64,000 bases of DNA. It comes from Laetiporus sulphureus 93-53 (taxonomy: Eukaryota > Basidiomycota > Agaricomycetes > Polyporales > Laetiporaceae). The DNA lies in assembly GCF_001632365.1 (NCBI RefSeq), contig NW_024468529.1, positions 109,762-173,761 on the forward strand, written 5' to 3'. Both the position numbers and the translations under genes were made by a program. Of the stretch, positions 27,295-39,439 are shown piece by piece. Numbering within the stretch: position 1 is the stretch's first letter; each line of letters starts with the position of its first letter. Under the pieces are notes generated by a model. The model was not told the DNA's origin, did not search any database, and saw only the letters and a list, made by a program, of their open reading frames with translations.

Positions 27295-27933
27295 CGCTGA
27301 TTCCGTTGCTTGACGAGTCTCGGCAAGGCAGCTTCGCAAGGAGCATATGGCGTCTGTGGTCTGGTACAGACGAAAAACGATGCTATCTCCAAGGACGTTT
27401 CCGGTAGGCAATGCTGTGGCTAGTGTAGAGTTTATTTATCTCTCGGTGGCGGATGACATCTCAATCATGCACTGCTATCGGCGACACCTGGCGACAGGTG
27501 CGAGCGTGGTGAGCACCCTACGTTTCTCGCCACGAACTGCCTTGCGGCAGCTGCAAGACGTAACAAGATAAATGCTCGAATCCATGGCATCTATCGGCGA
27601 GCAGCCCTTTTATAAGAGGGCAGAGGGTCAAACATTGAGCGTTGAATACGGCGGCCTTAGTACGAAATAGTTCACCGAGAATAGGTTACTGTGGTGTTAT
27701 GAGACGCGTAAATGATAGTTTTCGCGGCCTGTGATTGGTGGAGAAGCGGTCACAGCCGCGTGTATCACGCATTGTCACGGGTTCGAGACGAGCCTTGGAA
27801 GGCGACGCGGGAGGTTACCCCCGTCTACGCCCTGCAGGCTTTCATCACCTTCATTTCTCACCATCACTTGGCCCTGCCTCGTCGTCGTGCAGAGCGCTGA
27901 AGACGCTCCTGCTTCCTCTCCTTACCACAGGCC
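27295..27933. other. Intergenic region / chitin synthase 5' flank
   Basis: About 640 bp between tandem genes. The 3' part (about 27,840-27,933) is pyrimidine-rich (CTTCATTTCTCACC, CTCCTGCTTCCTCTCCTT), consistent with the transcription-start region of the chitin synthase gene. No other gene is seen. Confidence 0.5.
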
Positions 27934-30900
27934 ATGGCCTCCCAAACGTCTCAGGCGGTCAGCTCTGGCGAGCTCACCGACCTGGTCTCTTCTTCGACGT
28001 CTGCAACCGTATACCCCTCCGACGACACTGTGCTCGCCGTTCTCCAAGCACGCTTTCGCCAGGACCTGCCCTATACTAGAATAGGCGCGTCGCACCTCGT
28101 CGTCGTCAACCCATACAAGACGCTTGCCAACGCCAACGATGCCAGTGCGAAGGATTACGAAGAGCGTAGTTACAAGGACACGAGCCTTCCCCTCCCTGGT
28201 GGGCCACCACCCCTGCCGCCACATCCGTTCGATTTAGCTGCGAGGGTATATCTGCTGATGAGGAGAAGAAACGAGTCGCAGTCGATCATCTTCCGGTGAG
28301 TCTGACCACCTTGTTTTTCCAATTTACGGTGACCAATCCGCGTTGCAGAGGCATTACGGCGGCTGGCAAGAGCTACGCTTCATCACTTGCCATTAATCAG
28401 GTCCTCCGGCTCTCCTCGCACTCGAAAAAGGAGGCGAGGCTAGCTGAGCAGATCACGGCCCTCACACCACTGCTCGACTCGTTTGGGAACGCCAAGACCC
28501 TTGCGAACCCAAATGCTTCACGTCATGGACGCTATCTCGAACTCCACTTCAACGATCGTGGACGTATTAGCGCCGCCAAGGTGCTCACGTACGCCCTTGA
28601 CAAGTCTCGTCTGAATCGTCTGTCTTTCGAGGAGCGTACATACCACGTGTTCTACCAGTTCCTCGCAGGAGCGACCCCAGAGGAACGTGATCAGTTCAAC
28701 CTCGAGGACGTCTCCGACTACGCACTACTCGCTTCCTCGGGGTGCTACCGGTTACCTGCAGGCCCGTTTAGCGACGATGCGATAGCCATGGAAGATCTGC
28801 GTGCGGCCATGAGGACTCTCGGATTCAAAGCCAAGCACCTCTCTTCTATATTTAGCTTACTGGTCGCGATCCTTCTCCTTGGGAATGTGCAGTTCACAGA
28901 ATCGGACGGGCGCGATGTCTCCGCGTATGTGGCTAACATGCAGGTGCTCGAAGAAGTGTCGCGGCTGCTGGGCGTGCCGCTTGATGAGCTCGCTGAGGCA
29001 CTCACCAACAAGACGAACTACGTTCGTAAAGAGCTGTATACGGTGATGCTGAATGCAGAGCAAAGTATGGCTCAGCGTGACTCGCTCATGAGGGACCTCT
29101 ATGCCATCCTCTTCGCTTTCGTTGTCGAAACCGCCAACTACAAAATCGCTTCCTCTCCTCAGGACCCTCCACCGACCTCTCAGATTATCTTACTGGATCA
29201 ACCAGGACACCAGACAAAGGGTCCTCTCGGGAGCGCATCCGTGTACTTCGGAGGCCCTGCCCCGCTGTTATCTGCAAATGGGCAGTCCGGCTTCGACGAG
29301 TTCTGTATCAATTTTGCAGACGAGCTGGTGCACTCATATGCGTTGCGAAACGCATTCGAGGACTCCGTCGGGTACAATGGCGAGCTCACTCGAGATGGTA
29401 TATCCTTGCCTGCGATCACCACGATGGACAACTCGGCGTGCATCGAGATGTTGCGCGGAGCACAGCTGAGCGAGCGGGCACACAAGAAGCCTGGAGGCAT
29501 GCTGGGCATAATGAACAAGGCATGTTCGTCTTACAAGTCAGGAAAGAGCGGAGAGAAGAAGGACGAGGAACTTGTGCAGGAGCTTGTTGCCAAGTACGGC
29601 TCGCATGCCTCGTTTGATGCCAACCCTCCCGAGCAATCCCCTGCCATGATATTCGGCGTGAACCACTATGCCGGTCCGTGCTCGTACGATGCTCGTTCGT
29701 TTGTGGAGAAGGACACGGACATCTTGGATTCGGCGTTCGTCTCCCTGCTACGCAACTCTACTGATTCGTTTGTCTCGAAGCTCATGTCCGGTCCGAGCAT
29801 GGCGACTGAGAGACACTCCAAGGACGAGAGCATTATTGTCCAGGCACAAGTATCCTCGCGTCCTCTCCGCCAGCCAACACCCATACGCTCCCGCGACGGT
29901 TCGCTCCCCTCAGAGTCTGATGAGCATGCGCGCCTTGACCCTTCAAAGGTCTACCCCATAACGACACAGATCAATCATGATATGTCCGAGATCATGGCGA
30001 GCCTCGACAGGACGCACCTTTGGATGGTCTCCTGCATACGGCCGAACGATTCTGGCTCATCAAATTCGTTCGACAAGCGGCGAGTCAAGGCCCAGGTCCG
30101 AGCGTTGCTGCTGCCAGATTTTATCTCGCGGCGGAAGACGGATTTCATGGTGGACTTCGAGCATTCAGCGTTCTGCGACAGGTACGTGCCGACAATGCGC
30201 GGGTCAGAGGCAGAACGTATCAGGCAGTGCGCACAGGCGAATGGATGGCAAGAAGGCGTAGACTATGCCGTCGGTCACCGTTCCATCTGGCTCAGATACT
30301 TCGCGTGGAAGATGGTCGAGGATGTATTGCGGACAATTGAAAAGGAGCAGAAGAAGGGCTCGAGAGAGGGTGGAGATGAGGACGAGAGCGTATTGCCGGA
30401 CGATGCCACGGAGATGACGGGCCACGATACTGCCTCTGCGATGCCTTCCGGGTACTACGGTGCAGGCGGTAGCGACGACAATCTGCTGTTGGATCGTGCT
30501 GGAACGAACGACGCTCGCTTCCGCTCCCCCAACATGTCTGGCGGATATAAGCAGGTCGGATTGTCGATGCCTCAAGCGGAAGAAACAGTCCGCAATGATG
30601 TAGAGGGATGGTCGGAGTGGGATAGGAAGGGCGAGTACGATGCGACGCCAACGCTCGAGCAGTCGAAGGAGGCTAGCTCGATGATTGTCAAGGACGGACC
30701 CCATGCAGTAGAGGAGGTCCCGTCCAGCCGGTCGCGTCGATGGTGGCTGGCCATCGTGTGGATTATCACTTGGTGGATGCCATCGTGGTGTCTATCTAGG
30801 GTTGGTCGGATGAAGCGTCCCGATGTTCGGCTGGCTTGGAGAGAAAAGGTGGCGATTTTCGTCCTCATTTGGCTGCTGAACGGCATCGTGCTGTTCTATG

Positions 30901-33900
30901 TCATCGGGTTCGGCCACCTGCTTTGCCCGGACTACGACAAGGTTTGGAACACGAATGGGCTGGAGGGTTATACGGGTGACAACGATTACTACGTCGCCAT
31001 CCAGGGTAACGTGTACGATGTCTCCAACTTTATTCAGGGAGATCACAGCGATATCACGAGCGAGGCAAGCAACGGCGAAACTACGTTGGAGACGCTGGCC
31101 GGTACGGACCTGACGTACTATTTTCCTCCTCCCCTCACGCTCGCATGCCCCGGCCTTGTCTCGGACGACTTACTGTACCTGGCCACGCCGGAGAATTGGA
31201 CGGAGTCGATCCCCACCGCAATGCATGTGTCTGGTGCGCGGCAGTCGGTCACGACGAGCAAGCTGCATGACGACGACTGGTACACGCAGACGTTCCAGCC
31301 GAAGATCAAGCAGTACTACATTGGCAAGTATGTGTTTTCCAAGGCCGATATCTATAATGAGGCTCAGGATGACGACGTACGGTGAGTGATATGATGTCGC
31401 AATTCGTTAAGTATGAAATGTTGACTTACAAGCTGCTTAAAGATACTGGGCCATTTGGGATGGCAGCGTCTACGATCTCACCTCGTACTTCCAGACCCTC
31501 ACGAATGAGGACGACAACAGCATGTACACGTTCCTCTCTTCCGACCTGACCGCTATCTGGAAGCAGGGGGCAGGCCAAGACATCACCTCTCAGCTCGGGC
31601 CGATACTGGCGGCGATGAATGAGACATACCGCGATCAGAACGTGAACTGCATACAGAATATGTTCTATTGGGGCGAGGTCGACTTCCGCAGCACTGCGCG
31701 GTGCCAAGTGCAGAATGTCATGTTATTGGTCTTCACGGCGATCATCATGGCTTCCATGGGTCTCAAGTGTAAGCATTTCTCGTCAGATCTTGTCACAAGT
31801 GTGCGTGCTGATGATCATTGTAGTTCTTGCCGCGCTCCAGTTCTCAACGAATGGTACCCCGGAGATGTTGGACAAGTTCGTCATTTGCCAGGTGCCTTGC
31901 TACACTGAGGGTGAAGAATCCTTGCGGCGTACGATCGACTCGCTGGCGGCGCTGAACTACGATGACAAGCGCAAGCTCATTTTCGTCATATGTGACGGCA
32001 ACATTATCGGTACCGGTAACGATCGTACGACGCCCCGCATCGTGCTCGACCTTCTTGGTATCGATCCCAAGCTGGATCCCGAGCCTCTGCTGTTCAAGTC
32101 AGTAGGAGAGGGGTCGAAGGCATTGAATTATGGCAAGGTTTATTCTGGTTTATACGAGTTTGAGGGCCATGTCGTTCCGTAAGTACGGCTTCAGTTGTGC
32201 TGGGTCCAAGTATGCTGAGGGTAGCTATCAGGTACATCGTCGTGGTCAAGGTTGGCAAACCCACGGAACGGACGAAGCCTGGCAACCGTGGAAAGCGTGA
32301 CAGTCAGATCCTAGTCATGCAGTACCTGAATCGAGTGCACTTCGACGCACCGATGACACCGCTGGAGCTTGAGATTTATCACCAGATGCGCAATGTCATC
32401 GGAATTGACCCAGCGTTCTACGAGTACATTTTCACTATTGATGCTGATACGGTTTGTGATATTCCCCTCTCGCGTATGCTCGTCGTGTTGACATTGTTCA
32501 TAGGCTGTTACGCCGGATTCGCTCAATCGCTTGGTTGCTGCTGCCGCGGACGATTCGAGCATTATAGGAATATGCGGTGAGACAAGACTGGATAACGAGG
32601 AGGGCTCCTGGTGGACAATGATCCAGGTGAGTGTCACTCTAGTGTCACTCCTGCAACAACAGCACAGCACCAACCGCTCAATATTGTTGCTAGGTCTACG
32701 AATACTACATCTCGCACCACTTGGCCAAGGCGTTCGAGAGCTTGTTCGGCTCAGTATCCTGTCTCCCTGGGTGTTTCTCTATGTACCGCATTCGTACTGC
32801 CGACAAAGGTCGCCCCGTCATCATATCGAGCCGGATCATTGAAGAGTATGCCGAGCCGAACGTGGACACGCTGCACAAGAAGAACCTGCTCTCTCTCGGA
32901 GAAGATCGATTCTTGACGACATTGATGCTGAAGCATTTCCCGACATTCAGGACCAAGTTCACATCCGCTGCTCTCGCTCGTACCATCGCGCCAGAGTCGT
33001 GGCGTGTGCTGTTTTCTCAGCGTCGGCGATGGATCAATTCCACTGTGCATAATCTGTGCGAATTGGCGTTCCTGCCTGAGTTGTTCGGCTTCTGCTGTTT
33101 CTCCATGCGGTTCTTCGTGTTCATTGACCTGCTGGGAACGCTGGTAAGTGGTATCCATCACTTCGACGAAGATATGCCCACTTACGAATACTATCTTTCA
33201 GATTCTGCCAGCTACGGTCATCTACGTATGTCTAATCTCACTCTCTCTGAATAGAGCTTTTAGACTGATGCCGTTCTACAGTTGCTCTACCTCATCATCG
33301 ACGTCTCTTTGGGCAAGTCTGAGTTCCCGCTCATTTCCATCATCATGATCGCGTCCGTCTACGGCTTGCAGGTGCGTAATGATTTAGAGCCATATGGCTA
33401 CCGATCATCTCACATTTGTCTCAGGCTATCATCTTCCTGCTCAAGCGGGAGTTCATGCTAATCGGGTGGATGGTTGTATACCTCCTTTCGTAAGCCGCTC
33501 AGTATCTGAGGTGATGGACTACTGCCAACCTTTACCATCGCAGATACCCGGTCTACAGCTTCTTCTTGCCTATCTATTCATTCTGGTGTATGGATGACTT
33601 TAGTTGGGGTAACACGCGTCTCGTCATCGGCGAAGGCAATAACAAGAAGGTCATCATGAACGACGATGAGAAATTCGATGACTCGATGATCCCAATGAAG
33701 AAGTTCAGCGGTGAGATTTCTATGGTGCTTGTCCTAGTCGCACAGTGTGCTGATTGCTCACCTTAGAATATGAGGCGGAAGCGTGGGAGACAGGTTCGCG
33801 TCACTCAGAGGAGACAGGCTATAGCAGCAAACCTCACTCGAGGTCCCGCGGCCCTGGATCAAGGTCTCAGTCGCCGTATCAACCTTCTTCACAAGCTGGT

Positions 33901-34540
33901 GACTATTACAGGGACACGAACCCACTCGGTCACAAGAGCTCCAACCCGAGCTTCAGGCAGTCGCAGAGCAACCTCTCCCAGTATGCCGGTCAGCCTGTGA
34001 TGTCGCAGTACAGCCTGCCGCAGATGCCGTTGAGACCAGGGTCTGTTGCTGGGTCGGACTTCCGCTATCCGTCCATGCCTGCGTCGATGCCCTACCAGCA
34101 CACCGGTAGCATGTACGGTGCCATGCCCATGGCCCCTCGCAATACTGTTATGACCAACCTCAATATGTTCGGAGGCGATGGAGACATGAGTGGGTCGCAG
34201 TCTGGCTTCGCGCCTCCTACAATGTCGATGGCCCATCGTCCGATGTCGACCTTCTCTCTTGCGACATCGGTGAATCCTTTTGCTGGGCCGAGTCTGAACC
34301 CCAACCCCAATGATGATGAACTCTTCAATGCTCTGCGCACATATCTCAGCACGCAGGACCTCATGACCGTTACGAAGAAGTAAGTTACCATTCAGGCCAA
34401 GCGTGTGCTCCGTACAGGTGGCTGACCTCGTTTCCAGGACCGCTCGGGAAGCCATCCAGGCACGGTTCCCTAAGGCAGATCTCTCGAATAGAAAGCAATT
34501 CCTGAATGACTCGATTGACAAGATCCTCTCCGAGTCGTGA
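27934..34540 (+). CDS. Chitin synthase with N-terminal myosin-motor-like domain (class V/VII type)
   Basis: Membrane glycosyltransferase polymerising UDP-GlcNAc into wall chitin; the motor-like part aids targeting or exocytosis at growing tips. Spliced length is about 1,950-2,000 aa. Order: motor-like domain from residue 1 to about 700, with a divergent P-loop ([13 protein letters not shown], spanning the first intron 28296-28348) and a switch-I-like [13 protein letters not shown]. Membrane segments follow near residues 920 and 955 ([20 protein letters not shown]), then a cytochrome-b5-like module ([31 protein letters not shown] across a phase-2 intron at 31382-31442). The catalytic part carries FVICDGN, FTIDADT, EDRFLTT and the hallmark QRRRW (near residue 1,580). 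Further membrane spans follow, then [14 protein letters not shown] Ser/Met/Pro-rich linker precedes a DEK_C-type C-terminus ([21 protein letters not shown], spliced to REAIQARFP). Stop TGA at 34538-34540. Confidence 0.95.
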
Positions 34541-34890
34541 TCATCTCACGGACTTTGATCGCATTTGGTTGTCGGTCGTTACATGGACGAGAACATACGT
34601 TGGGACATTACATCTTTTTGGACTAGTGAATCTGCCTCATGATCTTTGCTGCATCGCACTTTGGACTTGGTATCGCATCATCGATTTTCTACAGCAGCGT
34701 AATGTCGTTCGTACACTATGGGATAGTTTGCTGCTCGTTTCGATGAGGAACGTTTGTACAGTACAGACTCTGGATAACATAGTGTACGCTTTATTATATT
34801 TCAACTAAAAGCTCGAGGCCACATCACATGCTATCCGGGCGGCAGGGAGAGGCGCCCTAGTACCCTCCTGCTTACCATCTTCCCATCGCC
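34541..34890. other. Short intergenic region
   Basis: About 350 bp, AT-rich in the first part (chitin synthase 3' flank). The end (CTCCTGCTTACCATCTTCCC) is pyrimidine-rich, just before the next start codon. No gene is seen. Confidence 0.5.
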
Positions 34891-36121
34891 ATGCCCGCTC
34901 CGGCTGCGTACGTGATTGGTGCTGTCAGTGTCGTCGCTGCTTTTGCTGCCGCTTTAGCTTTCAAAGAGGTCAGTGATCTGTACTACACCGCCTTAGCGCT
35001 CCACTCAGCGATTTCTGATACTGTCTGATAGTTCGTCTATGAGCCCCATATTGCTCCGCAGTTAGAGGCCTGGGCGACGTCGTATATAGAAAACCGTCGT
35101 CGTCGAAGGGAGCGCCACGGCCTTATCCTAGTTCAATCATCCTCTGAGAACGAGCATGGCGGTGAGAACCGGGCACGCAGGTCTAGTGATATTCGCAACA
35201 CAAATACCGAGCAGGAGGATGGGACGTCAGTTGAGATGGAGCAATTCCCAACGGCGGAGGCAACCAGGCATTGGGTTGCTGAGAGAAGAGAAGCCAACCT
35301 TCGTCGCAGGAGGACAGCCGGTATGATGGATGAGGTACGTTTCCAGCGTCACACAACTGCATCCATCATCTCACTGACGGACGCTCGTCGTGTAGTCCAA
35401 CACTTTTGTCCCCTACATTCCGATGTCTCCAACCCACGTCATTGTCGACACAACTGTGCCTCCATCTCCAGCCACCCCGACGGATACGTTTTCCAGGGCG
35501 AGCACTCCGGCTCGTTCTGCAGATGTGGAAGATATTACGGGATCTCCATCAAGGCGTCTTTCTCCAGCTGCCCCGGAACTCATACTTCGCCGCGATGTGG
35601 AGCAAGGACCGCATAGACTGCCCACACCGATGTCTATCTCCACAGTATCATCCCGTCCCACGTCTCCCTCCAACATCGAAACCGCACATCTGGCTCAAAC
35701 CCACGAGTTGTCCCGATCATCCACACCTGATGTTCCCGCCATGTACAATACCGCCTCGATGGACCCGGTTCCTCACACGTTTGGCGAGGAATTCGCAAGG
35801 CAGGGGTCGTTGAATCCTGCTTCTCGTGTGATGTCACCGTTCTCGGACATCCACTCGGCCTCTGCACGCAGCCCCACGCTGAGCAGCCAGTCCGGCGTCA
35901 TGTCTCCCTACCCGCAGTTCTCGGCCTCGGAATCCGATTTCGAGATGCCTTCGGATGGGGAGGACGTCTTTTCGCCGCGCTCCGGGATATTTAGTCATAG
36001 CAACGGCAGCCGTGGCAGTAACAGAAGCACCCGGGATGAGTTGGTGTTTGACATGCAGTCCGTGGATGGAAGCGAGATCTCAGGCTGGGCCAGCGTCGGG
36101 CGTCGCACTCCTGAGCCATAA
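34891..36121 (+). CDS. Hypothetical single-span membrane protein, Ser/Pro-rich
   Basis: Three exons fit in phase 0: 34891-34968, 35032-35334, 35396-36121, giving 368 aa. The first exon encodes an N-terminal hydrophobic helix (AAYVIGAVSVVAAFAAALAF), likely a signal anchor. It is followed by FVYEPHIAPQLEAWATSY and a basic cluster (ENRRRRRERHG). The rest is polar and rich in Ser, Thr and Pro (TPTDTFSRASTPARS, SISTVSSRPTSPS), probably disordered and phosphorylated. The C-terminus (ISGWASVGRRTPEP) follows an acidic stretch (FEMPSDGEDVF). I do not recognise a family; the pattern suggests an ER or organelle-membrane anchored adaptor, which is only inference. Confidence 0.8.
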
Positions 36122-36925
36122 CGTCGTTTCCGGAACGCTCATATCAAACTGTAGGATTGTACCATATCGTGTGTGTGATACGTTCCGTTTCCCTTGTCTT
36201 GATTAATATCGTCGATCTCAGTAGATTCGCTGTCGTAAACGAAGCCTTGTTGTGCATGCTATCGTCGAACATATATATGTGTATATCATGAGTACAAGAG
36301 CCGCGCTGATCAAGTCTATGTGAAGGCAGTGTGAGATCATCAGTAACCGTGCTGTGTTGAGCGTGTCGAATGTGAGAATATCATCGTCTCTGCTTTCTTG
36401 AACTGACCGAATCTGCCATCTCACTACCAGTGCGTCTTTATTACTTATTCGTCGCGACCGGGTTGGCGGTGTATGCACAGGTTTCCCGCCGGTGTGCGAG
36501 ATGAAAGAGCAACTGCAGCTAATTGGGGTTCTCGTCGCCGATGTTGTGACAAACATAGCTCTCTTCCCTTACCGGCAAACTGCCATGTCAATCATACAGG
36601 AAAGCTTTCGCAAGCGGAGCAATGGCAGGCAGCATAATCTTCCCCGGTGACCATGCACCCACCTCAGTACGGTCGAGTCGCCTGTTCGTAGCTGTTCAGG
36701 CACCGTGTGTAAGTTGAAGCGCAAGTTGCGCCTCAGGTGAGGAGATCCACCCTCGTGCGCTGTGAGGCTGTGAGGATCAAGAGAGGAGCGTCGATTGTAT
36801 CCCGGCTGGTCGATGCACTGGTCGGTTTCGTATCATCATCAAGTAGATGCCATCACTCCTGTTTTCACTCATGCAGAGCGTTAAATAGGAGGCCATGCGG
36901 GGCCCGCTCATTCGCTCAAGTAAAA
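36122..36925. other. Intergenic region with no recognisable gene
   Basis: About 800 bp. Only short frames and no motif. The first 300 bp are AT-rich with TATATATGTGTATAT-like runs near 36,270-36,290, likely the 3' flank of the preceding gene. Confidence 0.4.
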
Positions 36926-39039
36926 ATGCCGGTAACTTCAACACCAGGACTCAATGGTAGCCTCGGGGCTTTACTGCTAGGTTATTCCAGAGCACATAAA
37001 TATCGTATCGTCGCTGAACTTGTCTTTCATCCAGGAAATCTCGGAACAGCCATGTATGCTGAATAAAAATGTGTATCCGGTGGCTGGGCATTGACTATCG
37101 ACGATGATAGCCTCTACGGAGTCACTAGCGCACAGACGCAGGTATACCACAAGCATAGCGGAAAGGATTCGTTGCTATTAAGGTGCTCTGTGAGTCATTA
37201 TGCACAGCGCCCGAATATCAGGCGGCTTAATGCTTCCCTCGCTTCAGGTCAGCTTCCTCTGGTGAGTCTGCATTATCATCTATGCATCATCGCACAATCA
37301 ACAACGTGAGCAGGGCCCTCAGCGGGCTACACCTAGCTTTGATCACAGCTGCTGTGTACAACGCTGCAGTGACGGACTATTCACAAGCGGAAGAGATAAT
37401 GGTCCCATCCTGGTCAGTGTTAACTCTTCATGCTTGCATATCTGGCCACTCATATTCCGGCGATCTCTATCCGTAGGAGTCTCAAGGCAAGTCTGCGACT
37501 GTTCATGGTAGTGTATGTCTTGATAAGCTGCCTACTAGTCGCACGTAGCAGTAGCAGTAAGTAGCCCATGGCATGAGATGAATGATGCTGAGCCTGATGA
37601 AAAATGTCAGGGATTGATCAACATCCTAGTGCGAGGGTGCGTCCCACAACAAGCCATCAAACCCTTAAGCTGATAAGACGTATTTAGATTGTTTTGTCAC
37701 CGCATGTGGAATTGTGAGTTTCGATAATGAATTGTAAACTCTCAACTGATCAGATAATCGCACAGTGAGCAGAGGAAACCGACTCCTCACTGTCACAATT
37801 GTGCGTCCTCTGTGATACTTTGCGTCTCCTATTTATTGACATCGTTGCAGGGCACGGCCGCCTGCGTGGCATTTGGTCAGTCCCATGCAATGACTCCCCT
37901 AATATAATCTGACGCTTGGCGGATGTCTTAGCGGGCAGTTTAGGTGAGTGTTCAGTTCCTTGCCTTCGGGTGTACATTGTTATTGACAAGAAGGGTTTGC
38001 AGCTTTCTCCGTCAAATCGTCGGTGCCAGCTACGCTGTTATACTCGATAAGTGCTCATTGCCTCTTATGTTCGTCAGGTTCTACTCTGCAGGCGACGTTT
38101 TCCACCTAACGGGGCTGTCGGTCAGTGTTCTTCCTAACCTTCTGGGTACCGATGAGTGAATCGCATCGGTCGTAGTGGATACTCTATACGAGTCTCTGCA
38201 CGGGAGTGTCAGCAGATATTGTCACCGCCGTATCGCTTTGCATTCTGCTGACAAGATACAAAACGGGATTCCCGAGGTGCGTTGTCTCACTATTTCTCTC
38301 TACGTCCCGAGAATCAACAACACACATGGATAGCACACGAGGGATGGTTCGTTCCATAATCATCTACGGCATAAACTGCGGATTGTTGACGAGGTATGAC
38401 AGTTTTCAATTTGCTACCGCTGCTTCTGACATATGACAGCTGCTGTGAGGTATCATGTATCGTCTTGGTAAGTCCGCACCGAGCGAAATCCTACTTAAAT
38501 TTGTATTCATGCGCAATACAGTACGCAACGTTGCCCAAGAATCTATCCTTCGTAGCATTATTCTTTGTCCTCCCGGAATGTTGGTGAACTCTACTCTTCG
38601 CGCTGAGCATTTTCTGAGAATCCATCGTCATTCAGTGCTCCTCAATGCGCTACTGGCCACTTTGAACGCGAGGGTGGACCTCCGCAGAAGAGCGGAGACG
38701 AGCGGCCTCCTGCCATCCTCTCGAAATACATCTCCTCGTCATTCTGTGATAAGCGGCAAGACTCAAATCACGTTGAGTGCTACTCAGTTCAGCGTGTCCC
38801 AGGCAAGTCTCTATCGTTAATTTCAGCCCGCCTTTCGTCACGTTAATCTTGCCTCGTTCATTCAGCCTACTTATACCGAGTGCAAGACGCCGCTTACTGC
38901 GCATACACCCAACCTTCCTCAGGTGCCGATAAAAGGCCGTCTCTCCGCAGCAAACAAGTGCTACTCTCAAGGCACGGAGAGCATCGCTGGAAATCCGTGG
39001 AATCCGTTCCACCCTCGGCCACGGGAGTCAATATTGTGA
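36926..39039 (+). CDS. DUF6534-type multi-pass membrane protein (basidiomycete family), possibly degenerate at the N-terminus
   Basis: Pieced from short exons that together match the basidiomycete DUF6534 seven-span pattern. MPVTSTPGLNGSLGALLLG starts at ATG 36926. Then come SLYGVTSAQTQVYHKHSGKD, VSFLW-ALSGLHLALITAAVY, GTAACVAF, SADIVTAVSLCILLTRYKTGF (38206 on), TRGMVRSIIIYGINCGLLT, YATLPKNLSFVALFFVLPE and LLNALLATLNARVDLRRR. C-terminal exons splice cleanly (for example GTC TTG|GTAAGT...CAG|TAC). The junction between the first two exons does not resolve: stops and frame conflict lie between 36,983 and 37,107. The segment at 37,560-37,900 is also unclear. The tail may end at 38820 or, through a GC-AG intron, at 39039. 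The gene is either real with unusual splicing or newly decayed. The molecular role of the family is unknown. Confidence 0.6.
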
Positions 39040-39439
39040 GCGCTCGGCACTCAGTACTCGACTATCATGTTTGTGGGTTCACCAAGATTTGTTCTGTATT
39101 GATAGTCTTTTCTCGGATGCATGACACCTCGGGATTTTCGGCCCCATCTTTCGTTTGTCTCAGTCTGTAGCTGTATTTTACTATATTCGGGTCTATCTGT
39201 GTATTCGACTTCCAAGTTCCAGCCTATGTCTATCACAAAATATATACGTTATTCCCCATCTAGCATCCTTTGGTTCATACTGAAACAAAATTATTTTGAA
39301 TGGAACGGACTTGAGCGGGCGCCTGGCACAGGCCGATCGTTTCGTGCTCGGATCATTCCGAGCCATTCCCCGCATTTCGCTCACGCACGCGCAGTATCAT
39401 TGCCGTAGATATCCCTGAACCGCGGCACTTGAGGTCGAC

